Assembly: GCF_003610235.1 (NCBI RefSeq)
Contig: NZ_RAPR01000001.1
Coordinates: forward strand, 4,526,001 to 4,590,000
Length of the DNA stretch: 64,000 bases
Source: Catellatospora citrea
Lineage (GTDB): Bacteria; Actinomycetota; Actinomycetes; Mycobacteriales; Micromonosporaceae
Reading direction: 5' to 3'
This document shows positions 1 to 8,399 of this stretch, one piece after another. The stretch's first letter is position 1. Each line of letters opens with the position of its first letter. The translations under genes and the position numbers were made by a program. Under the pieces are notes generated by a model that worked only from the letters and a program-made list of their open reading frames with translations, made no database searches and was not told where the DNA came from.

Positions 1-55
1 GTGCGGGCCGATGACGGCCCGACCGTGACGGGGGACCGCGTGCGCGTGGCACGAG

Positions 56-95
56 AGAGGGGCGGCGGCCGGTGTGGACCGGCTGCCGCCCCTCT
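56..95 (-). terminator. hairpin terminator downstream of acs
   Basis: An 18-bp stem with one G-T pair (56-73 with 78-95) closes a GTGG tetraloop just past the acs stop codon. There is no T-tract, as is usual in high-GC actinomycetes. The near-perfect symmetry means it could also stop rightward transcription. Confidence 0.75.
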
Positions 96-109
96 GTCGT
101 CGTACCGGG

Positions 110-2062
110 TCAGTCCTCGTCGGACTTGCTCGACTGCATACCCGCGGAGATCAGGTTCATCACCGCGGAGTCCTGCAGCGTGGTGACGTCGCCGAGCGAG
201 CGGTTCTCCGCCACGTCGCGCAGCAGCCGCCGCATGATCTTGCCGGACCGGGTCTTCGGCAGCTCGGTCACCAGCATGATCTGGCGCGGCTTGCAGATCG
301 GGCCGAGCGTCTTGGAGACGTGCTCGCGCAGTTCCGCCACGCCGACCTCCGCCCCGCCCTTGAGGATGACGAACGCGACGATGGCCTGGCCGGTGGTCGG
401 GTCGGTGGCCCCGACGACCGCCGCCTCCGCCACCGCCGGGTGGGCGACCAGCGCCGACTCGACCTCGGTGGTGGAGATGTTGTGACCGGACACCAGCATC
501 ACGTCGTCGACCCGGCCGAGCAGCCAGATCGCCCCGTCCTCGTCGCGCTTCGCGCCGTCGCCGGCGAAGTAGAAGCCCTGCTCGGCGAAGCGCGACCAGT
601 ACGTCTCCAGGAAGCGCTTGTCGTCGCCCCAGATGGTGCGCAGCATGGACGGCCACGGGCCGGTCAGCGCCAGGTAACCGCCGCCGCCGTTGCCCACGAT
701 CGAGCCGTCGTCCGCGACGACCTCGGCCTTGATGCCCGGCAGCGGGCCCATCGCCGAACCCGGCTTGCAGTCGGTCACGCCGGGCAGCGGGGAGATCATG
801 ATCGCGCCGGTCTCGGTCTGCCACCAGGTGTCCACGACGGGGCACCGGTTGCCGCCGATGTGCTCGCGGTACCACATCCAGGCCTCGGGGTTGATCGGCT
901 CACCGACCGAGCCGAGGATCCGCAGCGAGCTGAGGTCGAACTGGGCCGGGATGTCGTCGCCCCACTTGGCGAACGTGCGGATCGCGGTGGGCGCGGTGTA
1001 GAGGATCGTGACGCGGTACTTCTCGATCAGCTCCCAGAACCGGCCGCGGTGCGGGGTGTCCGGGGTGCCCTCGTACATGACCTGGGTAGCGCCGTTGGAG
1101 AGCGGGCCGTACACGATGTAGCTGTGCCCGGTGACCCAGCCGATGTCGGCGGTGCACCAGTAGACGTCGGTCTCCGGCTTCAGGTCGAACACCGCGTGGT
1201 GGGTGTACGAGGCCTGGGTCAGGTAACCGCCGGTGGTGTGCAGGATGCCCTTGGGCTTCGCCGTCGTGCCGGAGGTGTAGAGGATGAACAGCGGGTGCTC
1301 GGCGTCGAACGGCTGCGCCTCGTGCTCGGGGCTGGCGTTGCCGACGGCGTCGTGCCACCACACGTCCCGGCTGTCGTCCCAGGCGACGTCCTGCCCGGTG
1401 CGGCGCACCACCAGGACCTTCTCGACGGTCGGGCACTCGGCCACGGACTCGTCGACGGTCGGCTTGAGCGCGCTCGGCGCGCCCCGGCGGTAACCGCCGT
1501 CGGCGGTGATGACGACCTTCGCGCTGGCGTCCTGGATCCGGCCGCCCAGCGCGTCCTTGCTGAAGCCGCCGAACACCACCGAGTGGGTCGCGCCGATACG
1601 GGCGCAGGCGAGCATCGCGACAGCCGCCTCGGGGATCATCGGCAGGTAGATCGCGACCCGGTCACCGGCGTGCACGCCGAGGTCGGTCAGCGCGTTGGCC
1701 GCCCGGCACACCTCGGCGTGCAGGTCGGCGTACGTGATGGTGCGGGTGTCGCCCGGCTCGCCCTCCCAGTGGATGGCGACCCGGTCGCCCAGCCCGTTGG
1801 CCAGGTGCCGGTCCAGGCAGTTGTACGCGATGTTGAGCTGCCCGCCGACGAACCACTTCGCGAACGGCGGGTTGGACCAGTCCAGTACCTCGTCCCACGG
1901 CCGGGCCCAGTCCAGCCGCTTGGCCTGGGTCTCCCAGAACGCCAGCCGGTCGGCGTCGGCCTGCGCGTAAGCCTCGGCGGTGACGTTCGCCTGCGCGGCG
2001 AGCTCCGCCGGTGGTGGGAACCGGCGCGACTCGTGCAGCAGGTTTTCGAGGGTCTCGCTCAC
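110..2062 (-). CDS. acsA: acetyl-CoA synthetase (AMP-forming)
   Basis: A 650-residue acyl-adenylate-forming enzyme that converts acetate, ATP and CoA to acetyl-CoA in the cytoplasm. The adenylation signature [11 protein letters not shown] is present. The C-terminal [12 protein letters not shown] carries the lysine that is reversibly acetylated in this family. WWQTETGA and the early [11 protein letters not shown] region are typical of Acs rather than other AMP ligases, and the length matches the family (about 650). The GTG start follows GGGAGG at 7-nt spacing. It is transcribed divergently from the Fic-like gene across a 142-bp intergenic region, and a hairpin terminator follows the stop. Assignment is from recognisable motifs along the whole protein. 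Confidence 0.96.
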   Translation of the reverse strand: MSETLENLLHESRRFPPPAELAAQANVTAEAYAQADADRLAFWETQAKRLDWARPWDEVLDWSNPPFAKWFVGGQLNIAYNCLDRHLANGLGDRVAIHWEGEPGDTRTITYADLHAEVCRAANALTDLGVHAGDRVAIYLPMIPEAAVAMLACARIGATHSVVFGGFSKDALGGRIQDASAKVVITADGGYRRGAPSALKPTVDESVAECPTVEKVLVVRRTGQDVAWDDSRDVWWHDAVGNASPEHEAQPFDAEHPLFILYTSGTTAKPKGILHTTGGYLTQASYTHHAVFDLKPETDVYWCTADIGWVTGHSYIVYGPLSNGATQVMYEGTPDTPHRGRFWELIEKYRVTILYTAPTAIRTFAKWGDDIPAQFDLSSLRILGSVGEPINPEAWMWYREHIGGNRCPVVDTWWQTETGAIMISPLPGVTDCKPGSAMGPLPGIKAEVVADDGSIVGNGGGGYLALTGPWPSMLRTIWGDDKRFLETYWSRFAEQGFYFAGDGAKRDEDGAIWLLGRVDDVMLVSGHNISTTEVESALVAHPAVAEAAVVGATDPTTGQAIVAFVILKGGAEVGVAELREHVSKTLGPICKPRQIMLVTELPKTRSGKIMRRLLRDVAENRSLGDVTTLQDSAVMNLISAGMQSSKSDED

Positions 2063-2204
2063 TACAGCGCCTCCCTAGGGGTGATGGTCATGCCATGTGA
2101 CCTGGGTCTCCGGGTGATGTTACGGGCCGGTGACCCGGCTTTACAGTAAGGGTCCCTAACTATTTTCCTCCGGCTGCCTCAGCCGGCTTCGTTACGCTCT
2201 GGCT

Positions 2205-2945
2205 GTGACTATGGATCCGCTGGCACCGCTGTTGAAACTGGCCGACGTCGAATCTGCGGTGAGTGGCGCACGCGCTGCGGTGGACGGTGCGTACAAGCAT
2301 CGCGCGCTGCGACGCCAGGGCGGCATGGTGGCCGCGGAGATCAGCCTGCGCTGTGCGGTGGCCAGCGCGGCCCTGGAGGGCCACCGGTACGAGCTGAGCG
2401 ACGTGCGCGGCGGCACCGTGCTGGACGCGGTGCTGCAGGGGGCGCTGCGGGTCGCCGAGGCGCTGCCCGGCCTGCACCGGCAGTGGCATCAGGCCCCCCG
2501 CCAGGTGCTGGCGAAACTGCACCTGCTGGCCGGCACCGGCGTGCTGCCCGCCGACACGCTCGGCCGGCCCGCTCCGGACAGCGCGGCCCGGCTGGACACC
2601 CTGTTGGAGCTCGTGTCGGCCGAGGCGGGCAACCCACTGGTCCGCGCGGCCGTGGTGCACGGAGAACTGCTGGCGGCACAGCCGTTCCCGGGTGTGAACG
2701 GCATCGTGGCCCGGGCCGCCGGCCGGCTCACCCTGGTCGGCAGCGGCTTCGACCCGCGCGGGCTGGTCGCGGTGGAACTGGCGCAGCTGGCCCGGGAACC
2801 CGAGTACATCGGCGCCGCCGGCGCGTTCGCGACCGGCACCCCGGACGGCCTGCGTTCCTGGCTGCGCCACTACGCCACGGCGGTCGAGCAGGGCTGTGCC
2901 CAGGTCGCGGTCGTCGGAGACGCCGTGCTGGCCTCGGTGGGCTGA
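2205..2945 (+). CDS. Fic-like protein with degenerate active site
   Basis: A 246-residue protein whose central and C-terminal helical part resembles Fic/DOC proteins. The Fic motif HPFx(D/E)GNGRxxR appears only as QPFPGVNGIVAR at residues 159-170: the catalytic His is Gln159, and the phosphate-binding Gly/Arg positions are changed, while Asn165, Gly166 and Arg170 remain. AMP transfer is therefore unlikely, and a binding or scaffold role is more plausible. Such genes sit beside the HAD phosphatase and Tad locus in many actinobacteria. The start is GTG 2205 or ATG 2211. There is no Shine-Dalgarno sequence, and a TACGCT -10-like hexamer at 2193 suggests a leaderless mRNA. A 7-bp palindromic hairpin (2170-2186) lies in the promoter region. 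The family assignment is an inference from a weak motif. Confidence 0.8.
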   Translation: MTMDPLAPLLKLADVESAVSGARAAVDGAYKHRALRRQGGMVAAEISLRCAVASAALEGHRYELSDVRGGTVLDAVLQGALRVAEALPGLHRQWHQAPRQVLAKLHLLAGTGVLPADTLGRPAPDSAARLDTLLELVSAEAGNPLVRAAVVHGELLAAQPFPGVNGIVARAAGRLTLVGSGFDPRGLVAVELAQLAREPEYIGAAGAFATGTPDGLRSWLRHYATAVEQGCAQVAVVGDAVLASVG

Positions 2946-2953
2946 AAAATATG

Positions 2954-2981
2954 GATGGCACCGCACGTTCGCGGTGCCATC
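2954..2981 (+). terminator. hairpin terminator after Fic-like gene
   Basis: A perfect 11-bp inverted repeat (2954-2964 and 2971-2981) with a 6-nt loop lies 9 bases after the stop codon, with no T-tail. The 298 bases from here to the HAD gene hold no other feature I can support. Confidence 0.75.
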
Positions 2982-3243
2982 GCGCACGTCCCGCCGGGTT
3001 ACCAGGCGTGCACCTGCGGACAACCGCTCACGGTGGACCCGAGGGTCACACCGGAACTTTGCCTTCACGACGGCTAGATCGCGCGTGGGTGCCCGGAGGC
3101 CGTGCCCGAAAGCCGGCTTCTGCCAGCTACTTCCAGCTGCAGAATGCTTTCGTAACCACTTTTCTACGCCCGTTTGAAGGTGATGGCCAGGCTTCGGGCG
3201 GAATGTGTGACAGGTGGGGCTGTTGTGGCGGCCGAATCACCCG

Positions 3244-4146
3244 TCAGGGGGCAGAAGCCGCAGCACGTGCACGCTTGCGGCGCCCGTACCACGCGATGCC
3301 GATGGCGACGCCGACACCGATGCCGAGCGCGGCCGCGACCGGCACGGCCGGGCGGTTGCGCAGGCGGCGGCCCAGCGGGATCGGGTGCCGGAACTCCAGG
3401 ACCGGCCAGCGCCGCTCGTTGGCCTCGCGGCGCAACGCCTTGTCCGGGTTGACGGCGCTGGGGTGCCCCACGGCGGCCAGCAGCGGGATGTCGGAGATGG
3501 AGTCCGAGTAGGCGTAGCACTCGGCGAGGTCGTATCCGCGCTCGGCGGCGAGTTTGCGCACCGCCTCGACCTTGGCCGGGCCCGCCGCGTAGAACTCGAT
3601 CTCACCGGTGTACTGGCCTTCGGCGACCTTCATCCGGGTGGCGATGACGTCGGTGACGCCGAGTTGTGCGCCGATGGGCTGCACCATTTCCTCACCTGAC
3701 GCCGACACCAGCACGATGTCCCGCCCGGCCGCCTGGTGCTCCTCGATGAGGGTCGCCGCCTCGGCGTAGATGAACGGGTCGATCAGCTCGTGCAGGGTCT
3801 CGTTGACGATCTGGCGGACCTGGTCCACCCGCCAGCCCTTGACCAGTTCCGCCATGTAGTCGCGGGTGCGCACCATGGCCTGGTCGTCGGCCCCGCCCCG
3901 CTTGAACATGAACTGGGCGAACGCCGTCTTGACGACGTCACGTTTAGTGATCAGGCCGTCACGATAGAACGGTCTGCCGAATGCCAGCGCGCTCGAAGTC
4001 GCGATGACGGTCTTGTCCAGGTCGAAAAACGCGGCGCTGCGGCCCACGGTCGCAAAGTGTAGCCGGGCCGCCGTCCCGGCGGCGTCCGCCCGTGGGTCGG
4101 ATACCGGCACCCCGCTCGCACCACGGCTGCGGGTGAAGGCGTGCAA
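3244..4146 (-). CDS. HAD-IB family phosphatase with C-terminal membrane segment
   Basis: A HAD-superfamily subfamily IB hydrolase of the SerB-like type. Motif I is FFDLDKTVI near residue 40, motif II is the VLVSASGEE region, and motif III is the later AYSDSISDIPLL stretch, giving the nucleophile Asp, the Ser, and the acidic Mg ligands. A hydrophobic C-terminal segment (VAAALGIGVGVAIGIAW) followed by RRKRAR suggests a membrane tail, as in the Mycobacterium tuberculosis Rv3661 and Streptomyces homologues. The substrate is unknown. The first 35 residues are low complexity, and GTG at 4110 is an alternative start. The gene is divergent from ssd, with the 6C RNA in between. That gene order is conserved with M. 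tuberculosis (Rv3660c, B11 RNA, Rv3661), from memory. Confidence 0.9.
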   Translation of the reverse strand: MHAFTRSRGASGVPVSDPRADAAGTAARLHFATVGRSAAFFDLDKTVIATSSALAFGRPFYRDGLITKRDVVKTAFAQFMFKRGGADDQAMVRTRDYMAELVKGWRVDQVRQIVNETLHELIDPFIYAEAATLIEEHQAAGRDIVLVSASGEEMVQPIGAQLGVTDVIATRMKVAEGQYTGEIEFYAAGPAKVEAVRKLAAERGYDLAECYAYSDSISDIPLLAAVGHPSAVNPDKALRREANERRWPVLEFRHPIPLGRRLRNRPAVPVAAALGIGVGVAIGIAWYGRRKRARAAASAP

Positions 4147-4269
4147 TACGTGGTAACTGAGCGACGACTCAGTGATTGCGCAGCGTAGGATCTTGGGTTG
4201 GTCTACGGCGTGTCGTGGCGTGTCGGCCCCGATCCCTCTCGACGGCGTGCCGTCAAGTCAGGCATGCTT

Positions 4270-4390
4270 TCGCCAACAGCCCTCAGCGGGTGCCACCCCC
4301 CCGCAGCCGCTGAGCGGGCTCCGGCTCACCATCCCCCCTGAGAGCCGGACCCCAAGACGACCCCCGTCTCCCCGGACGGGGGTCGTCGTC
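4270..4390 (+). ncRNA. 6C small RNA (B11 / scr3559 type)
   Basis: Two successive stem-loops each present a cytosine run. The first stem is 4282-4289 with 4307-4314 and its loop contains seven C (4296-4302). The second stem is 4321-4327 with 4342-4348 and its loop contains six C (4333-4338). A strong terminator hairpin follows at 4356-4387. This matches the actinobacterial 6C RNA. The position between the HAD phosphatase and ssd is exactly where B11 sits in M. tuberculosis and scr3559 in Streptomyces (recalled). In mycobacteria this RNA uses its C-rich loops to pair with G-rich ribosome-binding regions. The 5' end is approximate and no clear promoter is assigned. Confidence 0.8.
4356..4387 (+). 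terminator. terminator of the 6C RNA
   Basis: A perfect 13-bp stem (4356-4368 with 4375-4387) with a 6-nt loop TCCCCG. It lies between two divergently transcribed protein genes, so it can only end an RNA made inside this intergenic region, which supports the 6C RNA call. Confidence 0.8.
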
Positions 4391-4409
4391 ATCCCGCCCA
4401 GAGCCGAAG

Positions 4410-4453
4410 GAAGGGCACCTTCTTATCGGTTTCCGTAGAGGAAGGTGCCCTTC
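4410..4453. repeat. GAAGGGCACCTTC dispersed hairpin repeat
   Basis: The inverted repeat GAAGGGCACCTTC / GAAGGTGCCCTTC (4410-4422 and 4441-4453) has an 18-nt loop and is flanked by TTAAC-like sequence. I recall very similar elements dispersed through Micromonosporaceae genomes. Only this copy is seen in the window. Confidence 0.55.
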
Positions 4454-4527
4454 TTAACGGGCACCGTTGGCGGGCGGCGCGCGGCGTCGAGCCGATGCCA
4501 TAGCAGATCCATGCGGTGATCGGCGCA

Positions 4528-4554
4528 CTGTCCACAAGCGCCTGTCCGTCCACA
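4528..4554 (+). promoter_or_regulatory. two DnaA-box-like sequences upstream of ssd
   Basis: CTGTCCACA (4528-4536) and CCGTCCACA (4546-4554) each match the actinobacterial DnaA box TTGTCCACA in seven of nine positions or better. They lie 47-73 bases before ssd, a cell-division regulator. Function is inference. Confidence 0.4.
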
Positions 4555-4600
4555 GGCGCGGCTCACCGGCGCTGTCCGGGCAGCCCGGTCGCGGCGCACA

Positions 4601-5710
4601 GTGCCCGGCATGAGCCGTTCGCCCGCCGCCCCACCCGCGTCCGTCCGAGTCCTGCTGGTGACCGCCGACGCCGACCTGCTCGACGACCTGCTGCGCCTGG
4701 GATCCGCCGCGGGCGCCGAGGTCGAGGTCGCCCACGACCTGCCCGCCGCGCGCCCGCGCTACGGGTCCGCGCCCCTCGTGCTGATCGGCGGCGACATGGT
4801 GCCCGGCTGCATGCGGGCCCGACTGCCGCACCGGGCAGGCGTCGTCGTGGTCTGCCGCGACAGCGTCGACACACGGCCCTGGGAATACGCCCAACCACTC
4901 GGGGCCGAGCACGTCGCACTGCTGCCCGCAGCCGAATCCTGGCTGGTCGAACGCCTCGCCGGGATCGGCCGCGCGCCGGTCCGGGGAGCCGGGCGGGTGC
5001 TGGCGGTGCTCGGCGGCCGCGGTGGAGCCGGCGCCAGCGTGCTCGCCGCCGGCCTCGCCGTCACCGCCTGCCGGACCCGGCTGCGCACCCTGCTCGTCGA
5101 CGCGGACCCGCTCGGCGGCGGGGCGGACCTGCTGCTCGGCTGGGAGGAGCAGCGCGGACTGCGCTGGCCGCAACTCGCCCGGGCCAGCGGCCCCGTCGAC
5201 CCGGCGGCGTTCGTCGACGCGCTGCCGAGCCGCGGCGACCTGGTGGTGCTGTCCTGCGCCCGCGACGTGCCCGACGAGGACACCCCGAGCTCACCAGAGC
5301 TGCCGCCCGACGCGATGGCCGCCGCCCTGGACGCCGGCCGCCGCGGTCGTGACCTCGTCGTCGTCGACCTGCCCCGCCGCCTCGACGACGCGGCAGCCGT
5401 GGTGTTGCAGGCCGCCGACCGGGTGCTGCTCGTCGTGCCCGCCGAGCTGCGCGCGGCCGCCGCGGCCGCACGGGTGGTCGACGTCGTCTCGGCATACCGG
5501 CGGGAACTGTCGGTGGTGGTCCGCGGCCCGGCACCGGGCCGGCTGAGCCCCGAGGAACTGGCCCGCGCGCTGGGCCTGCCACTGGCCGGGACACTCGCCC
5601 CGGAACCGCGCCTGGCCACCGCACTCGAACGCGGCCAAGCGCCGGGCAGCGCGCCCCGCGGCCCACTGGCGACCCTGTGCGGCCGCCTCGTCGGCGAGGT
5701 CATGGCATGA
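4601..5710 (+). CDS. ssd: Ssd / CpaE-like septum-site determining ATPase
   Basis: A MinD/ParA-like ATPase of the septum-site determining (Rv3660c) and TadZ/CpaE group, thought to act in division-site control and in positioning the Tad machinery. The N-terminal part (about residues 15-125) resembles a receiver-like domain. A deviant P-loop, GGRGGAGASVL, follows near residues 136-146, with LLVDADPLGGG after it and a VVVDLPRR switch-like motif. The lysine expected in the deviant Walker A is absent (GGRGGAGAS), as I recall for actinobacterial Ssd proteins. The start is GTG 4601 or ATG 4610; no strong ribosome site decides between them. It is the first gene of the Tad locus and is followed by a 106-bp spacer before tadA. 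Confidence 0.9.
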   Translation: MPGMSRSPAAPPASVRVLLVTADADLLDDLLRLGSAAGAEVEVAHDLPAARPRYGSAPLVLIGGDMVPGCMRARLPHRAGVVVVCRDSVDTRPWEYAQPLGAEHVALLPAAESWLVERLAGIGRAPVRGAGRVLAVLGGRGGAGASVLAAGLAVTACRTRLRTLLVDADPLGGGADLLLGWEEQRGLRWPQLARASGPVDPAAFVDALPSRGDLVVLSCARDVPDEDTPSSPELPPDAMAAALDAGRRGRDLVVVDLPRRLDDAAAVVLQAADRVLLVVPAELRAAAAAARVVDVVSAYRRELSVVVRGPAPGRLSPEELARALGLPLAGTLAPEPRLATALERGQAPGSAPRGPLATLCGRLVGEVMA

Positions 5711-5816
5711 GCGAAGCGCATCGGATGACGAGGTGCCCGCATGCCGCCGCCGAGCGCGGCGAACGAATCGGGTCACCACGTCGGCAGGCCGCCGACGAGC
5801 GCAGCGAGGAGAAGGC
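5711..5816 (+). repeat. GAGCGAAGCG / GAGCGCAGCGAGGAG-type spacer
   Basis: The 106-bp spacer between ssd and tadA is built of GAGCGAAGCG, GAGCGCGGCGAACGAATC and GACGAGCGCAGCGAGGAG units. Its last unit supplies the tadA ribosome-binding site (AGGAG, 5 nt before GTG). A related GCGAGCGAGCGAGGCGCGG stretch occurs at 33654-33673. These look like dispersed intergenic repeats. Confidence 0.4.
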
Positions 5817-6833
5817 GTGAGCGTGCCTGGGGAGCTGGTGGGGGCCGGGCCGCTGGGCTCGCTGCTGGCCCTGCCCGAGGTCACCGACGTCCTGGTCAAC
5901 GGGGTGCAGGTGTGGACCGACCGGGGATCCGGGCTGGTCCGGGAACCGTTCACGATGCCGTCGGCGGAGGCGGTGCGGCGGCTGGCGCAACGCCTCGCGG
6001 CCGCGTGCGGGCGACGGCTCGACGACGGGCAGCCGTTCGTGGACGCGCGGCTGGCCGACGGCACCCGCCTGCATGCGGTGCTGCCACCGGTGGCGACGGC
6101 AGGGCCGTACCTGTCGCTGCGCACGTTCCGGCAGCGGCCGATGGCGCTGGCCGAGCTCGCCGCACCGGAGGTCGTCGCACTGCTGTCGGCGATCGTCGCG
6201 GCCCGGCTGACCTTCCTCGTCTCCGGCGGCACCGGATCAGGCAAGACCACCCTGCTCGGCGCGATGCTCGCCGCGGTGCCCGGCCGAGAGCGCATCGTGC
6301 TGGTGGAGGACTCGGCCGAGCTGCGTCCCGCGCACCCGCACGTGGTGACGCTGCAGGCCCGTACTTCCAACGTGGAGGGTGCGGGCGTGGTCGGACTCTC
6401 CGAGCTGGTCCGGCAGGCGCTGCGGATGCGCCCGGACCGGCTGGTGGTGGGCGAGTGCCGAGGCGCGGAAGTGGTGGATCTGCTGGCGGCGCTCAACACG
6501 GGGCACGAGGGCAGCGCCGGGACGTTGCACGCCAACGCCCCGGCGGACGTGCCCGCGCGGCTGGAGGCGCTCGGCCTGCTCGGCGGGCTGCCCCGTCCCG
6601 CGCTGCACGCGCAGGTCGCCGCGGCGATCCGGGTGCTGCTGCACCTGCGGCGTACGCCGTCGGGCCGGGCGCTCGACGAGGTGTGCCTGCTCACCGCGGA
6701 GGGCCCGGAACACCTGGTGGCGACACGACCGGTGTGGCGGCGAGCCGGCGGCGTGCTGCCCGCGGCAGGCGAGCTGGTCGCTTTGCTGCGCGCTCGCGAC
6801 GTCAGCCCGCCGTCCTGGTTGGAGGCGCGATGA
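5817..6833 (+). CDS. tadA: TadA/CpaF-type secretion ATPase
   Basis: The 338-residue hexameric ATPase that powers Flp/Tad pilus assembly at the inner face of the membrane. The Walker A SGGTGSGKTTLL has its lysine at residue 143. The VLVEDSAEL aspartate box, the VVGECRGAEVVDLL Walker B and the GHEGSAGTLHANAP His box follow in the normal order. GTG 5817 is chosen because AGGAG precedes it by 5 nt; upstream in-frame codons read low-complexity repeat. The stop overlaps the start of the fused tadBC gene (ATGA), implying coupled translation. It is shorter than proteobacterial TadA (about 420) but normal for the actinobacterial helicase/secretion neighbourhood type. Confidence 0.95.
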   Translation: MSVPGELVGAGPLGSLLALPEVTDVLVNGVQVWTDRGSGLVREPFTMPSAEAVRRLAQRLAAACGRRLDDGQPFVDARLADGTRLHAVLPPVATAGPYLSLRTFRQRPMALAELAAPEVVALLSAIVAARLTFLVSGGTGSGKTTLLGAMLAAVPGRERIVLVEDSAELRPAHPHVVTLQARTSNVEGAGVVGLSELVRQALRMRPDRLVVGECRGAEVVDLLAALNTGHEGSAGTLHANAPADVPARLEALGLLGGLPRPALHAQVAAAIRVLLHLRRTPSGRALDEVCLLTAEGPEHLVATRPVWRRAGGVLPAAGELVALLRARDVSPPSWLEAR

Positions 6834-8377
6834 GGACGACCGCTGGAGCCACCGGTTCGACCACGTCCGGGCTGCGTACGGCCACTGGGTCCGATGGGGT
6901 GAGCGCCGCCGTCAGGTCCCGCGGATCGTCGACGTCCCGCCGACGGTTGGTAGCGGGTCGCTGGCGAGGCCTCGTGGGCGCCGCGCTCGCGCCCGCCGCG
7001 CGGCGTCGTCTCGTGCGGGCCACCGGTGGGCGGCAACCCGGTGACCCCGGGCCGAGCACAGGGTCGCGCCCCGGCGGGCGCGCGGCCGGTCGGCGCCGAC
7101 CCGGTTCGCCGACCGCCGACACCTGGTCACCGCGCCTCACCCGGGCCGTCGCGGTGGTCGCCGGCGGGAGCGCTTGGCTGCTGCTCGACTCGCCGGTGGG
7201 CGGGCTGATCGCGGCCGGATACACCCTGCTCGGACTGCGGATGTGGGACGAGCAGCGCACCGCCCGACGCGACCGGGGGCACCGGGAACGCGCCCTCGAC
7301 CTGCTCGCCGCCTGCGCCGCCGAACTGCGCGCCGGTGGCGCGGGCACGGTGCTGCTGCTGCCCCACGACGAGCTCGACCGGTCGGTGCACGCCGCGCAGC
7401 GGCTCGCCGCCAGCACCGGGGCACCCCTGGCCGATCTGCTGGAACGGTTGGAGGCGCAGTGCCGCGCCGCGGACCGGGCCGACGCGGCGGCACACGCGCA
7501 GGCGGCCGGCGCGCAACTGACCGCGGTGCTGCTCGCCGCGCTGCCGGTCGGTGGTATCGGGCTCGGCCACCTGATCGGCGTCGACGCGCTGCGGATCCTG
7601 CTGCACACGCCGACCGGGGTGGCCTGTGCCTGCGGAGCCGCCGTGCTCCAGGCGGCGGGGCTCGCGTGGACCCGGCGGTTGCAGCGGCCGGGTGCCCGTT
7701 CCGCCGCGGACCGGGCCGTCGGGCGGTTCGCGGCCCGGCGGCGGTTGCGCCGGTTGCCGCTGCGCCGGACCGCTCCGCAGCCACGCGGGCGTACGCCATG
7801 GCTGTTCGGCGTGGCCGCGGGCGGTGCGGTGGGGGTGCTGCTGCCGTCGGTGACCGGTGTCCTGCTGGGCGTGGCCGTCGCGGCGGTGACCGTGCGGGTG
7901 CTGCGGCGGATGGAACCCGCGGCGGTTCGCCTCGAACGGGAGCAGGCGCTCGCCGACCTGGCGTGGGCCGTCGACCTGATCGGCACCGCGCTGCGGGCCG
8001 GAGCTCCGCTCGACCACGCCGTGCTGAGTGTGGCCGCGGCGCTGGACGGGCCACTGGGCCTCCGGCTGCAGCGGATCGGGCGTTCGCTGCGCCTGGGCGC
8101 GACCGCCGCCGAGGCCTGGTCGCACCTGGCCGACCTGCCACCCGCTGGCCGGCTGGTGGCGGCGGTGGAACGCAGCTCCGCCAACGGGTCCGCGCTGGCC
8201 GGAGCGCTGCACCGTTGCGCCGACGACCTGCGCGCCGACACCGCCGTCCGCCGCCAGGCCGGTGCGCAGCGCGCCGGTGTCCTGATCGTCCTCCCGCTCG
8301 GGCTGTGCTTCCTGCCCGCCTTCGTGCTCGCCGGCCTGGTGCCGGTGGTCCTCGCCGTGCTCGGCGAGGTGCTCTGA
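6830..8377 (+). CDS. fused TadB-TadC inner-membrane platform protein
   Basis: One uninterrupted 515-residue frame carries both type II secretion F (T2SSF) units that are normally two genes. The first 90 residues are Arg/Ser/Gly rich. Residues about 100-290 form the TadB-like half: a hydrophobic pair near WSPRLTRAVAVVAGGSAWLL, a helical domain with LDLLAACAAELRAG, and C-terminal membrane segments. A basic linker (RFAARRRLRRLPLRR) leads to the TadC-like half (about 325-515), with LADLAWAVDLIGTALRAGAPLDHA, then AAVERSSANGSALAGAL, and terminal hydrophobic helices. The start overlaps the tadA stop by 4 bases. The platform anchors TadA to the pilus base. The fusion is seen directly; the two halves are assigned by pattern. 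Confidence 0.88.
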   Translation: MRTTAGATGSTTSGLRTATGSDGVSAAVRSRGSSTSRRRLVAGRWRGLVGAALAPAARRRLVRATGGRQPGDPGPSTGSRPGGRAAGRRRPGSPTADTWSPRLTRAVAVVAGGSAWLLLDSPVGGLIAAGYTLLGLRMWDEQRTARRDRGHRERALDLLAACAAELRAGGAGTVLLLPHDELDRSVHAAQRLAASTGAPLADLLERLEAQCRAADRADAAAHAQAAGAQLTAVLLAALPVGGIGLGHLIGVDALRILLHTPTGVACACGAAVLQAAGLAWTRRLQRPGARSAADRAVGRFAARRRLRRLPLRRTAPQPRGRTPWLFGVAAGGAVGVLLPSVTGVLLGVAVAAVTVRVLRRMEPAAVRLEREQALADLAWAVDLIGTALRAGAPLDHAVLSVAAALDGPLGLRLQRIGRSLRLGATAAEAWSHLADLPPAGRLVAAVERSSANGSALAGALHRCADDLRADTAVRRQAGAQRAGVLIVLPLGLCFLPAFVLAGLVPVVLAVLGEVL

Positions 8378-8399
8378 CCAACCCTGAAAGGAGATCGTC

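Noticed and set aside
74..2149. Long open frame on the strand opposite acsA
   Set aside because: The acetyl-CoA synthetase motifs are unmistakable on the minus strand; the opposite frame is His/Arg/Gly-rich low complexity produced by GC-rich third positions.
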